Source: Nymphaea colorata
Taxonomy: Eukaryota; Streptophyta; Magnoliopsida; Nymphaeales; Nymphaeaceae
DNA length: 64,000 bases
Reading direction: 5' to 3'
NCBI RefSeq assembly: GCF_008831285.2
Contig: NC_045138.2
Span: 30,971,934 to 31,035,933 of the forward strand
Shown here one piece after another: positions 12,665 to 24,892 of this stretch. Position numbers and translations under genes: made by a program. A model generated the notes under the pieces. That model made no database searches and was not told the origin of the DNA. It saw only the letters and a list, made by a program, of their open reading frames with translations. Each line of letters starts with the position of its first letter. Within the stretch, counting starts at the first letter, position 1.

Positions 12665-13322
12665 CTTTTACACTATCTATACTTTTCAATTCAAACTCAT
12701 CTTTTCCATTACCAACTAGAAAGTAAGAGTTGGTAGGCGGCCAGTATCTGTTTCAAACTCTTATGGCACCAATCTCTTGTGCTGCAAATGAAAGAAAGTG
12801 CACTGATATACAAATTGAAGCATATATAGCAGGTGCATCATTCTAAGATGCGTAAAACAGCTTTGGATCCTGGAAGCGTGGCGAAGCTTCGACCTTCACT
12901 TGGGTAGTAAGAATAATCTCCTGCTCACTGAACTAGAAAAATGCGTTGCATGTTGGTAATGAAAAATATCTTTTGGACTATCATTTTGTCGATTCATATT
13001 CATCTTTTTCATTACGAACTAGAATAAAATGTTGCTTATTCATACTGCGATATCTTGACCATGATAATAACTCAGTTCCATGTTAAGGGATCTGCATGGT
13101 AATATATGTTGTGGGAAATACTCAAAATGCTCAAATCTCTACACTCTCTATGCATTCATCTCCGTCTACGTACATCTTTCTTTTCCGTGTGAGCAAGATT
13201 GAGAAGGTCTCTGGAAAAGGTCTAGGAAATGATTGGGTGCAAAAATTTGTTTAAACAATGTGGAAAGTCACGTATGGTCTAATCTCTTTTGCTGTCATGA
13301 AAAGCAGAGTTTAGCTTTGCTG

Positions 13323-13612
13323 CTAAAAGTGGAGATCCAGATCAAATGGATTTGGCCTGGTACGGTCATTCAATCACTTTTTTTTTTAGCTTGAAAATTT
13401 GATATGGACCTGACTTCTAATTCTCTTTCACTGTTTAAAAAGAGTCCAAAACCATTTGGATCCTTATCAAAAAGTTTGGCTCAACGAAGGATGCATAATT
13501 GGATCTGGACCAGTAGTTGCCTGAATGCCCCCAAAATCTCTGCCACGGTTGGGTCAGTCTTACAACTTGGCTGAAAAAAAGTTGCGGTCCAGGATCCGAA
13601 AATGGTCCCCTT
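13323..13612. repeat. Dispersed repeat A, copy 1
   Basis: Shares an ordered series of blocks with 15118-15420: aaagtggagatcca, aaatgga, tggatctggaccag, gaaggatgcat and aaaatggtccc. It is followed directly by a (TA)n(GA)n tract at 13624-13699. The family is unknown. Confidence 0.8.
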
Positions 13613-13619
13613 TTTTGGG

Positions 13620-13623
<4 letters not shown>

Positions 13624-13699
<76 letters not shown>
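13624..13699. repeat. (TA)n(GA)n compound microsatellite
   Basis: About 45 bases of TA followed by about 30 bases of AG. Confidence 0.95.
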
Positions 13700-13701
<2 letters not shown>

Positions 13702-13860
13702 ATAATCACTAAGGTTTGTGAAATCAATGTATAAAAAAAAAACTTGAAAAACTCTATTTTGAGCTTTGTTAAAATTTTGAAACTATAATTCGACCCTTGC
13801 AACTAAAAATTTCTGGCTCTGCTATGCTGTTCGGGCCTGTTGCCTCGGACTATCAAACGC

Positions 13861-13883
13861 CTCTCGTGTTCACAACACGAGAG
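13861..13883. repeat. 10-bp perfect inverted repeat
   Basis: ctctcgtgtt and aacacgagag pair exactly around a 3-base loop (cac). Confidence 0.9.
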
Positions 13884-14429
13884 ATTTCACATGAGATCTG
13901 GGTCTCATCACATGAGCCTTGGATTTGGGATTCGAGGCTATCAAATACCTATATAAAATGTGTTTGTCTGTGTGGGTAGAACGTCCGTGACGTGATCCGG
14001 AATACCTTCTGTTTCATTTTTTGTTTCAACAAATAGGCAAGAACTACAAAAAAACAAAGGAAAAGTACTTAATTCACGTGTTTAACTTATCTCACACAGT
14101 AAGAAAAAGAAGAACATGTTCACACCCTGACGTTCACAGGCAGGAGCACCTTAATGATTATTTCGGCCCTGTCAATTTTTGATGTCTTTATATATGCAGA
14201 AAAATTGGTGTACAGAAGTCGCAATGACCAAAATTACATATAAATTTTAGAAAATTTTACTCGTTTTATATATAAAGTTTGAAAAATGATTATTTCAACT
14301 GTCAAAAATTTTAAAACTTTAAATTTGACACGGCGATGAAAAATTTCTAACTCCACCCCCTAACTGACATGACACTAAGTTGAGTCCACCTCTCATACAC
14401 AAATTTTTTGAACCTAACAAAGCTAAATA

Positions 14430-14706
14430 TGGATCATTGTAAGCTAAACAGCGCCAGAAAAAACTGGAGGCCGCCACAGTGAATTTCAGAAATGCAGGGT
14501 TTACTTGTGGTATTACTGTGAAAATTTTGGCTCTTAAAGTTAGTAGTAGGTGGAGTCGCTGTCGTCAGGTCCAACCGGTCCCTCTCATGTCCTCACATCT
14601 TTCATACCAATTCTGCACAATCTTTGAACAATATTTGATCTTGTTTCAATTCACTTTGCTTTAAAAAACTTCAATCTTGTTTGAATTCAATTTTCTTGAT
14701 TTAAAA
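14430..14706. repeat. Dispersed repeat B, copy 1
   Basis: Matches 17551-17830 in order: gatcattgt, ttcagaaatg, ggtattactg, cgtcag(g/a)tccaa(c/t)cggtc, cttgtttgaattcaa and a following cttg(a/g)tt. The family is unknown. Confidence 0.8.
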
Positions 14707-14921
14707 GAAACAGATAGATTCTAGGTATTCAGACATTAGATGCTTAAAAAACAATTTTAACTGTTGATCTTTTCCGGATCATCACTTTAAAACAAAAGAA
14801 CACAAATGTGATGAGATTCATTTATTTTTGTGTTTGCGTTTGGGCAGAGAAATCCGTTTGCTTCTCACAACACATTGTCTCATACATTACATTGGAATGT
14901 TTGTCATATATATATATATAT

Positions 14922-15041
<120 letters not shown>

Positions 15042-15117
15042 TTTAAGACTAGCTATTATTGAATCCATATTCATCTTTCTCAAGAGTCACGTATAGTAAG
15101 CTGGCCTAAAGCCAGGT

Positions 15118-15420
15118 CTAAAAGTGGAGATCCAAATTAAATGGATTAGATCTGGTACTCGCGTTCAATCATATTTTGTAGGTTCAATTTGATTTGGACT
15201 TGACCTTTAAATGGTACGAACCGTTTGCATCCTTAAAGAAAAGGTCCGCTCGAAGAAGGATGCATGTCGTGGGGGGAGAATTGGATCTGGACCAGAAGTT
15301 TTGAAGTTGGATCTGGACCAGTGGCTGCTTGATCTGCCACATGTTTGGTTTGGTCAGGTCCCCCAAAGTCATCGATTTCACAACCTGGCCAAACGATTCA
15401 GAATCCAAAATGGTCCCGTT
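15118..15420. repeat. Dispersed repeat A, copy 2
   Basis: Partner of 13323-13612. It has an extra internal duplication: ttggatctggaccag occurs twice, about 26 bases apart, near 15280-15320. Confidence 0.8.
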
Positions 15421-17130
15421 TGGTGCTCTGGAAATCAATCTTGGGTAGCTTTGTAGTCACGTGAACCTGATCCAAGCCGTCTCACTTTCAAAACAGCGAC
15501 ACGCACGCAGCGACATTTTTCACCCTATCGAAGTTCCAAATTGAGGAATATTTATCCTCCATCAAACACACATGTTCAGTGACGTGAGGCGATTTGAGAT
15601 CCTTATGGATTTGACAAATATGGATCTCATCTTCGAAAACTAGACTCAAACAGTGCCATGATCCGACCCAAGCCCGTTAGTGCTTGATGGATTGAGCTTC
15701 TCATAAAATCTTTATCCAAATAGAATCCCAACTTTGTAAAAGCTGGTCAGCACGTTATCATGAGATTCTAGTCGTAGTACAAAGTGCTTTGTGGAATGAA
15801 TTTGAAAAGAAAAACAGCTAGTAAAATAACTAAGAACTTAACAAAAAAAGTTTTTGTCAATCTGCTTTTTCAGTTATGGTAAATACCCAACACACTCATC
15901 AATATACAAAGTTCAATATATAAAGTGAAGACCATGAGTCTTAGATCACTACTATTGCAGTGGTGAAGCTAGAAATTTTTTAATTGTGCTAGTAGATCGA
16001 TTTCCGTTACACATGTTCACCTTTGTCCTTCTTCCGACTCGGCCTCTGTCCTGACTCTCGCACCGTTTTAATTAAAAAAAATTCATGTATATATATATAT
16101 ATATATAAGTAGACTAGTAATATGTAAATATATAAATTTTATACTACGTGGCCAACTTAGCACGCTTGGCGATCTTTTTCTCACTTTACATTACAGTGTG
16201 TGGCCAATGTAGTTGGGATCCAATGTCAAGCAAAGATGCGGATCCATTGCATAGCTTTTGCAGTTCCCGGCAGCTTTTGGGTCCGATCGCGACCTGACTC
16301 AATACATTTAACTACTCTAAATCTGACCAATCTTCTCATCTATTTCTTACAGTTTGGAAAAAAAAATATCAGTTTATTAGTGCAACAATATATGTAGAAC
16401 ATTGACTTGATTGAAGTTTTATTTGAAAGATTGTTTAATATTTTAACTACGTTGATGAGTGGTTGAGTATTTGTAAATGTTCATTTTAACTGCTAAGCAA
16501 TATCTTACAAAGAACTGTTATACTTAACACATAATATACAAGTCGTAAGTACTAGCATAAAATAATTTTACCAAGACCATTAAATAAGATTTTCCGTTGT
16601 TTTTTTTTTTTTTTCTGTTTTAGGTGGCTAGCCCATCTAAACAATGTGTATTCTCTTATTCTAAAGTTTGATGGCATGCTTGGCGTTATTTTGTCCTTTT
16701 TTAGCACATTCCATTCCATGTTACATCAAATGGTTTGACAATTTGTGAGCGTTTGATTGAAACTGCAGCCTTACAGTTTACCCCTTATGAAGGTTCTTGT
16801 TTTCAATTTTGACAGATATCAAGCAACTCTTGATCGCAATTTCAATCTGGGTTGCTAATTGAAAGCTTCAGTTGGCAACATCTTTTTTGGAAAATGCAGT
16901 CTTTTTTTACCGAAAAATCCTGACGTTTTTACTCATAAAATAACTGTTGTCTATATGATGTATGTTTGTTTGATTCTTGTGGATACTATTTTTATTGACT
17001 ATATACTCCACTGAGGTCCGGAGGCACATTTAAGGCCTTAGAGGAAAGGAGAATTTGAGAAGAGCGGAACTTCATGTCTTTTCGTAGCTTGTTAACTTCT
17101 TGCTCACCCAAAAGTATTATTGTGTTTAGG

Positions 17131-17532
17131 GGTGAACAATGAGTCGAGCTCGACTCTTTAAAGCTCGGCTCGTGAACGAGATCGAGCCGAGTCATTTGCT
17201 TAATGAGTCGAGCTGGAGTTCATGAGTCGACTCATTCAAATAATCAAGCTGAGTTCGAGCTCAACATGTAACTGCCGAGTTGAGTTTGATCCTTAATCGA
17301 GTTTGTCGAGCCCGACCTCAATACCTAACAATGTATATCAATTCTATTTAAATGATTTTATCGAGCCTTAATGAAGTCGAGCCCGAGTTCAACACATAAC
17401 TGTCGAGTCGAGCTTGATCTGCTTCCGTCGAACTATTCTCGAGCTCGAGCCGAGTGAGCTTGAGGTTTCATTAGTCGTGCCGAGCTCGAGCTGACTGAAC
17501 TCCGGCTCGACTCAACTCAACTCGTGTTCACC
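17131..17532. mobile_element. GAGCTCG-rich foldback/MITE-like element
   Basis: The ends are inverted: ggtgaacaatgagtcgag on the left, and the right end read in reverse gives ggtgaacacgagttgag. The interior is packed with gagtcgagct and agctcgagcc blocks in both orientations. It has no coding frame. Similar but partial motifs occur near 31460 and 31960. The target-site duplication is not clear. Confidence 0.65.
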
Positions 17533-17550
17533 GGCCCACTCAATTTAAAA

Positions 17551-17830
17551 GTAGATCATTGTGGGCTTTAATAACGGCAAAAAAAAAAAAACCTAGGGAC
17601 GGCCATAACGATTTTTCAGAAATGACAAGTTTATTCACGGTATTACTGCAAAAAGTTTGGTCCATGAGTTAAAAATCCATCCTTCCTTGCTATTTGTTCA
17701 CAGGGTTAGGGTTAGGTGAGTGGCTCTCGTCAGATCCAATCGGTCTCCATCACGCCCTCACATTAATTGTACACAATTTTAGAACAAAACTTTTAAACCT
17801 TGTTTGAATTCAAATTCCTTGGTTCAAAAC
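17551..17830. repeat. Dispersed repeat B, copy 2
   Basis: Partner of 14430-14706. It begins about 20 bases after the foldback element and contains an insertion with ggttagggttagg. Confidence 0.8.
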
Positions 17831-19189
17831 TCTATATATCAACTTAGAAAAGCACCCAATGAATTCCACGTTGACTTGTCAACGTTTAAAATATATCATT
17901 CGATCTGCAAGTTCATTTCTACAATTAAAATTTCATGAACCTCAAAATGAAAATTCTGTTTGTAGTTTGTAATTTGATACTCTTATGTGCAATCGCTTCA
18001 ATGTGTACAGTTCAAACAGGCGAACTTGGGTCACATTATGCGACATGTCATGCGTAGATCTGTGCTACTTGTACTGATACGGCTATAGACTCCAAAGCGA
18101 ACAAGGAATCAAGCTTCGACTCTCGTCTGAGCAGTAGAATTAATCTTTCTTCTCTATGCCATCGTTCTTTCTCTTTCTAAAAGAAAAATAAATTATCGAA
18201 GCACATGGCGCTGGGATGAATTAGATCGTGAATACTTGAATGGGTTGACTCCTTTCTCCCTAAACTTCTAAAATCAATTTTCCTATAGAAAAAAAAAAAA
18301 TACTTATCCTGAACTCAATGAGTGGCCCAACATCCAACGGAAACGTGTACTATTTACCAAACACCTTCATCAACGGTAATATAAGTTTATTTCCCATATG
18401 AATCCAACTGCCACAAAAGTAGTTAATTCCCCAAGTATAATTCTATATACTACCGTCCCATAATCATCATGTGCCCAAGAAAAACTTATGATGCTGAAAT
18501 TTTAGAGAGAGAAAGTCTTTTATTTATATTATTTATTTATTTATCAACCACTTTACCAATTTTAGCTGATGAAGTTGTCACTATAAAGATGGAGATGGAG
18601 ATGGAGAATGTTCCAGGGAGGAATGCATGTGAGGGATAAAAAGAAAAGAATATTAAAAAGAAAATTATTATGAGGGTGAAAAGCAGAACCAAGCTAAAGG
18701 GGGAGGACTGAGGAGGGGAGGCCAGCTGGCCTCTGACTTGATGTGGACACGTGGCAGAATATTGTTGAAGTAAACCGATTAAATTTAAAGATTTGGAATA
18801 ACCAGCCGCAAAAGATTGCCCTGCTCCTCTGTACTGCTTCCGCCTTTTTATATGCAAAGTTTAAAAAAAAAAAAAAGAATTACTATATAAAATTTGTGCA
18901 CCATCCTATCTTATCATACAGAATAAGATAATGCGAACGGGTATAAACACATTCTTTGGAAAATTATAAAATTTATGCTTGTCCAAAAAAATAATTACAT
19001 AGAAGGTGTTATTATTCCTTGTGTCATGTGTTGCTGCTAGTGGGAGCTGCATTTAAGTTTGGGCAAAAAAAATGTTATTACCATATCTAAAAACTTTTAA
19101 GAGTTGTATTAGGAAGAGGGTTATCCCACTGTTTGAAGCGCCCAAAGCCCCCTCCCTCTTAGGGTTCTAAGCTGCTTTGGTGTTACAAA

Positions 19190-19268
19190 ACACATGAACA
19201 TAATGTCAACGGGAATCGAACTAAAGACCTGTCAATCCACAAGCTCTTAACCTGCACTATGTCCCTAA
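19190..19268 (-). mobile_element. tRNA-derived SINE head, copy 1
   Basis: On the minus strand a degenerate A box (tagtgcaggtt) is followed 37 bases later by a consensus B box (agttcgattcc). It aligns with the 20563-20655 copy through cata(g), aagagc, caggtct/taggtct, tagttcgatt and the downstream atgtt(c/a)atg, so the similarity goes beyond the pol III boxes. Confidence 0.6.
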
Positions 19269-20562
19269 AAAAAAAGAAATTGTTAGGAACAGATTGCTAA
19301 GTATACACTCATGTCACAAAAAAAAAAAAAGAAGATTGTTACAATAGTATTATAGTTGGTTCAACACTCAAGCTTCGGATCTCCCATGTATACACTCATG
19401 TGCGTCAAGAGAGTTAATTGCAACATTTTAAAAGATAAGTCCTTTGTCTAAGATTATGAAAAATCTTGAATGAAGGACTTATAAAAAAGATCATGGCAAT
19501 AGTATTAGAGCTTGTAGACCCCCACACATATACGCGTAGTAAGACTCTGATTTAAAAAGTTTAGTCATGTATTTAAGATTATGAAAATTCATCATATAAA
19601 ACTTAATAAAGAGGGTTGGTTAAATGATGAATTAACTAGATTCCTAATTTTGTAGGTCCCAAGTTGTTAAAAGCCAGGGTTAGAGCTACTAATCGGTGTA
19701 GAAAAAATAAATAAACAAATATAAGAAAAAGGAAAATTGGCCTATATATTCGATTCGATGCTAGAAATGAGAGACGAGATCTAGACCCGCGTTTTCGTTG
19801 GATAATTGAGGATCTGGTTCCTTTTGTCCAACCTGGCCTCCAACCAACCGGGTTTTGGATTCTTTCCACTGCCACCCCAAAAGGCTCCCACTCGCTTAGG
19901 TCAAAAGACTCCGGCGTCCCGTTTGCTGCCCACATCACTTCATTACCACTGTCGGTTTATCGTAATTTTTTGTTTTTTCTCCGAATTAATTACTAATATA
20001 ATAATATTTTTTGACTTTTTGGTGCCCAATTTGCCGCACCCCACCGTTAATTTTTTGTTTTTTTGTGAAAATCAATTGCCAATATAATAACATTTTTTTT
20101 CCTTCTTCTTCCTCTCAGTGAAAATGATTGCGAAAACTGTGAATTCCAAAAGCAGGCTTTTGGACTGGTCTGTCGCTGGCCCCGACCGAGCCATTGCGGC
20201 TCGAGCCCACTATGAGTTGACTCGATCAGCTGGGTCCGACTTGACCGGAGTTCGTGACCTCTTGAGGGTTTAACCATGATGAATAATCTGGCAAACTGGT
20301 ATGAAGTACTTTAACTAGACTATGGCACCGTTGGGTGGAGATCGTCGAGTCTATTCAACTTTGAAAGCTATTTAGAATGTCATATCCCAACGATCTAAAT
20401 GTTTAGTGAAAATAAATTTGGATTCATGTAAATTTCAAAATGTAAGAGCGCCCTTTCAAAACTTCAATGCAAAATCCAACGGCCCCACAACGTTCTCCAT
20501 CTTCATCAAATGTTGAAAAATAATTCATTGAGAAACGTTAAGAGAAAAAAAAACCCGACTTC

Positions 20563-20655
20563 AAGAGGCATAGCGTACCTGGTTGGGCTAAGAGCCTGAA
20601 TAATTGTAGGTCTCTAGTTCGATTCTCATGAATGTTATGTCATGTATTTTAAGAT
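20563..20655 (+). mobile_element. tRNA-derived SINE head, copy 2
   Basis: A box tagcgtacctgg at 20571 and B box agttcgattct at 20616, 45 bases apart, the spacing of a tRNA-type pol III promoter. It does not fold as an intact tRNA by eye, so I read it as a SINE head rather than a tRNA gene. Confidence 0.65.
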
Positions 20656-21699
20656 AGTAGGGCGCGACATCCCAGTTGAAAGGCGCACCGTTGTCTTCGT
20701 TGATATCGACGTACCTAAGGACTCTAGAGACAGAGAGAATGGAGAGGAGAGGGAGGGCTTCAGGCGTTGTTTCAAACGGTGAGATGAACCTCTAGTTCAC
20801 ATGAAAGAGAAAAAGAAAGAGAATATATCAAACACAAATAAAAAAGTAACATATAGACCGTGCAAGCCTCCTACAAATATTTAGAATGCCGTCGTCGTAC
20901 GAATCTACTTTAAAAATTGAGACAAATTTTTTTTATAGATCTACCCCAACAAAAATATTGAGACAAATTTTGTGACAATAAATACAAAGATTGAGACAAA
21001 TTTAAGAGACGGTAACAATTTATTATTATTGTCCAACTAGTCAAACTGAACTTCAACTTGAGAATAATATAGGTTCTTAAAATTGTGGATCTATAAACTG
21101 ACCTAAAATTATGTTTGATAACATTAGATATGAGATGTGAAGTTACCACATATGCGCATTTTGTAATGTAACGTAGATATCAAGTCTGCGATCGCATAAA
21201 ATCACAACTACAAGGCTATCAAACATCGTCATAGGAATGCAACTCTGGTTCAGATCATCAAAACGCATAGATCAGATTAGAATCGAAATTTTAGACTTCA
21301 AAGCCATGTTACGAGGCAGTACTAAAGTCCAGCTTGAACTTCTTAATAGGCTTTTAAACATTTTCTCATCTTCGTGAATACATCGACAGGGACTTGTTTT
21401 TTTTTTTTTTTCAAGTATTTTATTAGACGTAGGTCCATAAATAATACAAGAAGTGCATACTTTATGGTAAAATATTATTGTTATTGTAGTAAAAAAAGAT
21501 AGATAGGTATAATACTTAGGGAATGATGAGAAGATGCATGTGCAGCTTTCAACTGTGACTTTTTTTTGTGAATGCGAAAGAGAAAAAGGTGAGGTAAGAA
21601 AAAGAAGGGGACGTTTGATAAGCGGCAGTAAGTAGACATCTCATAGAAAGGAGGGGCAATTCCGGTAATGAAAAAGTTTTAAAGAAGAAAAGCGAGTCG

Positions 21700-21776
21700 C
21701 TCTCTCTCTCTCTACTTTCCCATCAAAAGGGCCATTCCTTCTCCCAAAAACTGTCCTCTCTCTCTCTCTCTCTCTC
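21700..21776. repeat. (CT)n tracts before the receptor kinase
   Basis: Two CT runs, 21700-21713 and 21756-21776, lie about 300-375 bases before the start codon. CT-rich tracts are common at plant core promoters and 5' UTRs. Confidence 0.85.
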
Positions 21777-22000
21777 CTACCTAAAACGCATCACTCTTTT
21801 GACGAGGGAGCTGTCTACTCTCCGATAGACCTGCTGGCTGGGGAAGTTTCCGGCTGCCGGAAAACCACCAGCTTGCAGGACCTGAGAATGCCATCTTGCC
21901 GCTCTGCTTTCCTGGTGTTCCATACGTCTCCTACTCCTTACGCGAATTCCACCTCCAGCCTTCGCAGAGAGAGCTGCTCGAAATCCCGCTAGTCTTGTCA

Positions 22001-22167
22001 ATGGGTGGTTCTTTCTCCCATTTATGAACCAAAAGCAGCAGCAGAAGCAGCAGGAGCAGCAGCGCCACCTCCCACCATGGCCCTTTATCTCCTCCTCTTC
22101 GTCTTTCTTCTTTTTTCCTCCTGTGCTGCTGCTGACTCGCCGGCGGATGACAAGCAAGCTCTCCTGA
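22001..22167 (+). promoter_or_regulatory. Upstream ORFs in the receptor-kinase leader
   Basis: Two ATGs precede the main start. The first (22001-22027) encodes eight residues. The second (22024-22167) encodes 47 residues, starts [13 protein letters not shown], is out of frame and overlaps the main start codon. Either could reduce translation if the transcript starts upstream of 22001, which I cannot tell. Confidence 0.45.
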
Positions 22168-24892
22168 GATTCCTCTCCGCCGTACATCGCCCTGCGCGAG
22201 TCCAGTGGAACGCCTCCTCCTCCACTCCTTGCTCGTGGGTCGGCGTCGTCTGCGATTCCGTGAGCTTCAGGGTGGTCGAACTGCACCTCCCCGGCGTCGG
22301 ACTCGTCGGAAGCATCCCGCCGTCCACCATCGGCCGCTTGACCCAGCTACGTGTCATCAGCCTTCGGTCGAACCTCCTCTCCGGTCCCCTGCCCGACGAT
22401 TTCGCCAATCTCAAACTCCTCCGCAGCCTCTACATCCAGCACAATCTCGTCTCCGGCGGGTTTCCGGCGTTCATTCCGTCTCTCCCCCGTCTCACCCGCC
22501 TGGACTTCTCCTTTAATCGCTTCTCCGGCCGCGTCCCCTTTGCCGTCAACAACCTCACTCACCTTACGGGGCTGTTCCTGCAGAACAACTCGTTCTCCGG
22601 CGCCATTCCGGCCATCGACATCCCCGGCCTGACCTCCCTGAACCTCTCCAACAACCAATTTAACGGCTCCGTGCCGCGGCCGCTCCAGCGGTTCCCAGCC
22701 GAGGCCTTCACTGGCAATGTCGACCTCTGCGGCCCTCCCCTCCCTGTCCTCTGCAACCCTTTCTTTCCTTCTCCTCCGGCTCCCTCGCCTTCGTCTTCCC
22801 AGCCGCAAGCGAGCCACCGGAGGCGGCTCTCTCGTGCTGCAATCATCGTAATTGTGATTCTCTGCGCCTTGCTGTTTCTCTTGCTCTTGTTGGCCGTCTT
22901 GCTTCTGTGTCTGCGGCGAAGGCAGAGTAGAGCAGGGACGGCCAAGCCACCGACGAGGGTAGTGGAGGCGGTGGGGGGGCCTTCGTCGTCCAAGGACGAG
23001 TTTTTGAGCTCTGGTCAGGAGGCAGAGAGGAACAAGCTCGTGTTCTTCAATGGTGGTGGCTACAGCTTCGATCTGGAGGACCTGCTTAGGGCCTCTGCGG
23101 AAGTTTTGGGGAAGGGGAGCGTGGGAACGTCCTACAAAGCGGTCCTTGAAGAGGGAACCACCGTTGTAGTTAAGAGATTGAAGGACGTTGCGGTGGGGAA
23201 GAGAGAGTTCGAGGCTCAGATGGAGGTGCTCGGGAGGATTCAACACACTAATCTGGTGCCCATCCGAGCGTACTACTATTCCAAAGACGAGAAGCTTCTG
23301 GTGCTGGACTACATGCAGGCAGGAAGCTTGTCCTCTCTGCTGCACGGTAATTTGTTCATTCATTCTCGTCATCTTATCTTGGCAACTCATTTTTTTTCTT
23401 TTCTTTCTTCTGTTGTTTGCTTGCTTTCTTTCTTTCTTTCTTTCACTGTCTATGTTGTCATTCGTTGTTTGGAGCGCTTCTGGAGTACTGAATCAGATGG
23501 ATGAATGGATGCGTTTAATTTCTTGGTCTGTAAGTGGCGAGTAATTAATGGATCTGACAGAGGCGCGTTTCTGCATCTAAGGAGGGAGAGTGCAGAAGGG
23601 ATGTAGAGAAATGGAAAATATTGTTGGTGGGTTGGGAATGTTTGGAGATGGCATTATGATGTGTAGATTTTGCTGCATTTTGGGATTTCTTGCAAGTTGT
23701 CGCGATGTTAGCTGGCCTAAAAAAGAAACACTAGATTTGGGTTTGATTTCTTACTTGTATTTGCTTTCATTATTAGTTTCGAGTTGTCATTTCCAGTAGG
23801 AAACTTCTTAGAAGGATCAAGGATTGAATTTTATGTCATCAGCATTGTTATGCACAAGTTCTCCAAAATTAGAGGCTTTAACGTGACAGCCAAAGGCATT
23901 AAAGCAGAAGGAATACTTATTCCTGCAATTCTGCTGCCAGTAGTCAAACTCGAGAAAGAAGTTTCTGGGTTTTTTTCCAACTTTCATTGGCTTTGTTTTT
24001 TCATGCCTGAAATTGCTGAAAAGGGAAAAATGGTTTTTTTTGTGTGCTGGAATGCTAATGAGAACTATGGTATTGGTTCGCACGTTAGTTTCACATGCAA
24101 GTTCTAAATGTTTCTTAAGTTTCAGTCGGAAGGAGCTCGAGAAGTTTATGAAATGATAGATCTTTTACATCTTTCGGCGGGTATAGGCATCCCATTTGAT
24201 CAATAATACGCAACATTGTTGCAGGTAGCAGAGGATCAGGAAGAACACCCTTGGACTGGGACAGCAGGATGAAAATTGCTGTACATTCAGCAAGAGGGCT
24301 AACTCACCTCCATGAAACAGCAAAGACTGTCCATGGCAACATAAAGGCCTCAAACGTCCTCCTGCGGCCGAATCTCGATGCCTGTGTCTCGGATTTCGGC
24401 CTTTCCCCACTCTTCTCCAACGCCACTACTCCTCCCACTGCGAGGGTTGCTGGCTACCGCGCTCCTGAAGTGATGGAGACACGGAAGGTTACCTACAAGT
24501 CTGACGTTTACAGCTTTGGAGTTCTGCTGCTGGAGCTCCTGACAGGGAAATCGCCCAACCAGGCTTCGTTAAACGATCAAGGGATCGATCTACCAAGGTG
24601 GGTGCAGTCGGTTGTGCGTGAAGAATGGACGGCAGAGGTCTTTGATGCGGAGTTGATGAGGTATCAAAACATTGAGGAGGAGATGGTGCAGCTGCTGCAA
24701 GTTGCCATGGCCTGCGTTGCCACGATGCCAGACCAGAGACCACAGATCAGGGATGTGTTGAGGATGATCGAAGACATCAACCGGGCTGACACAGACGATG
24801 GGCAGCGGCAATCCTCCGACGACAAGTCGAAGGGGTCCGGTGGGAGGACGCCGCCGGAAGTTCGGACTCCTCCTGCAGGTGCAACGCCATGA
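22077..24892 (+). CDS. LRR receptor-like pseudokinase, At2g26730-like
   Basis: A plasma-membrane receptor-like kinase of LRR class III. Exons are 22077-23346 and 24225-24892, giving 645 codons, close to the family length. The start is the ATG in a strong context (caccATGg), and it opens a signal peptide ([19 protein letters not shown]). An LRR N-cap with a CSWVGVVCD motif follows, then five to six LRRs (about 55-225), a Pro/Ser-rich stretch, one membrane segment (about 254-276) and a kinase domain. The ATP-site Lys is present in VVVKRLK (about residue 365). The catalytic-loop HRD is replaced by HGN ([11 protein letters not shown], about 460), so the base Asp is missing, while DFG is kept (VSDFGL, about 480). 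The intron interrupts HG(S)[11 protein letters not shown], as in relatives. The C-terminus ends with a TPP-rich tail. Exon 1 is GC-rich. Close relatives are annotated as inactive kinases that work as signalling scaffolds; the ligand is unknown. Confidence 0.93.

Larger units (their letters stand above)
9886..13140. other. Intergenic, AT-rich with microsatellites
   Basis: No gene seen. It contains (TA)n tracts at 10986-11009 and 11771-11807, the tandem repeats listed at 11180 and 12604, and a GC-richer stretch around 11130-11310. Confidence 0.6.
17831..21999. other. Intergenic with SINE heads and receptor-kinase promoter
   Basis: No gene seen. It holds two related tRNA-derived heads (near 19.2 and 20.6 kb) and a local duplication of a T-rich segment (about 19961-20010 against 20043-20099). 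At its right end are the CT-rich tracts upstream of the receptor kinase. Confidence 0.55.

Noticed and set aside
20563-20640. tRNA gene candidate
   Set aside because: A and B boxes are present but the acceptor and anticodon stems do not pair, and related degenerate copies exist, so it fits a SINE head.
22347-23390. 347-codon antisense frame across the receptor-kinase exon
   Set aside because: Shadow of the GC-rich sense exon; the sense strand has a clear LRR-kinase with correct splice sites.
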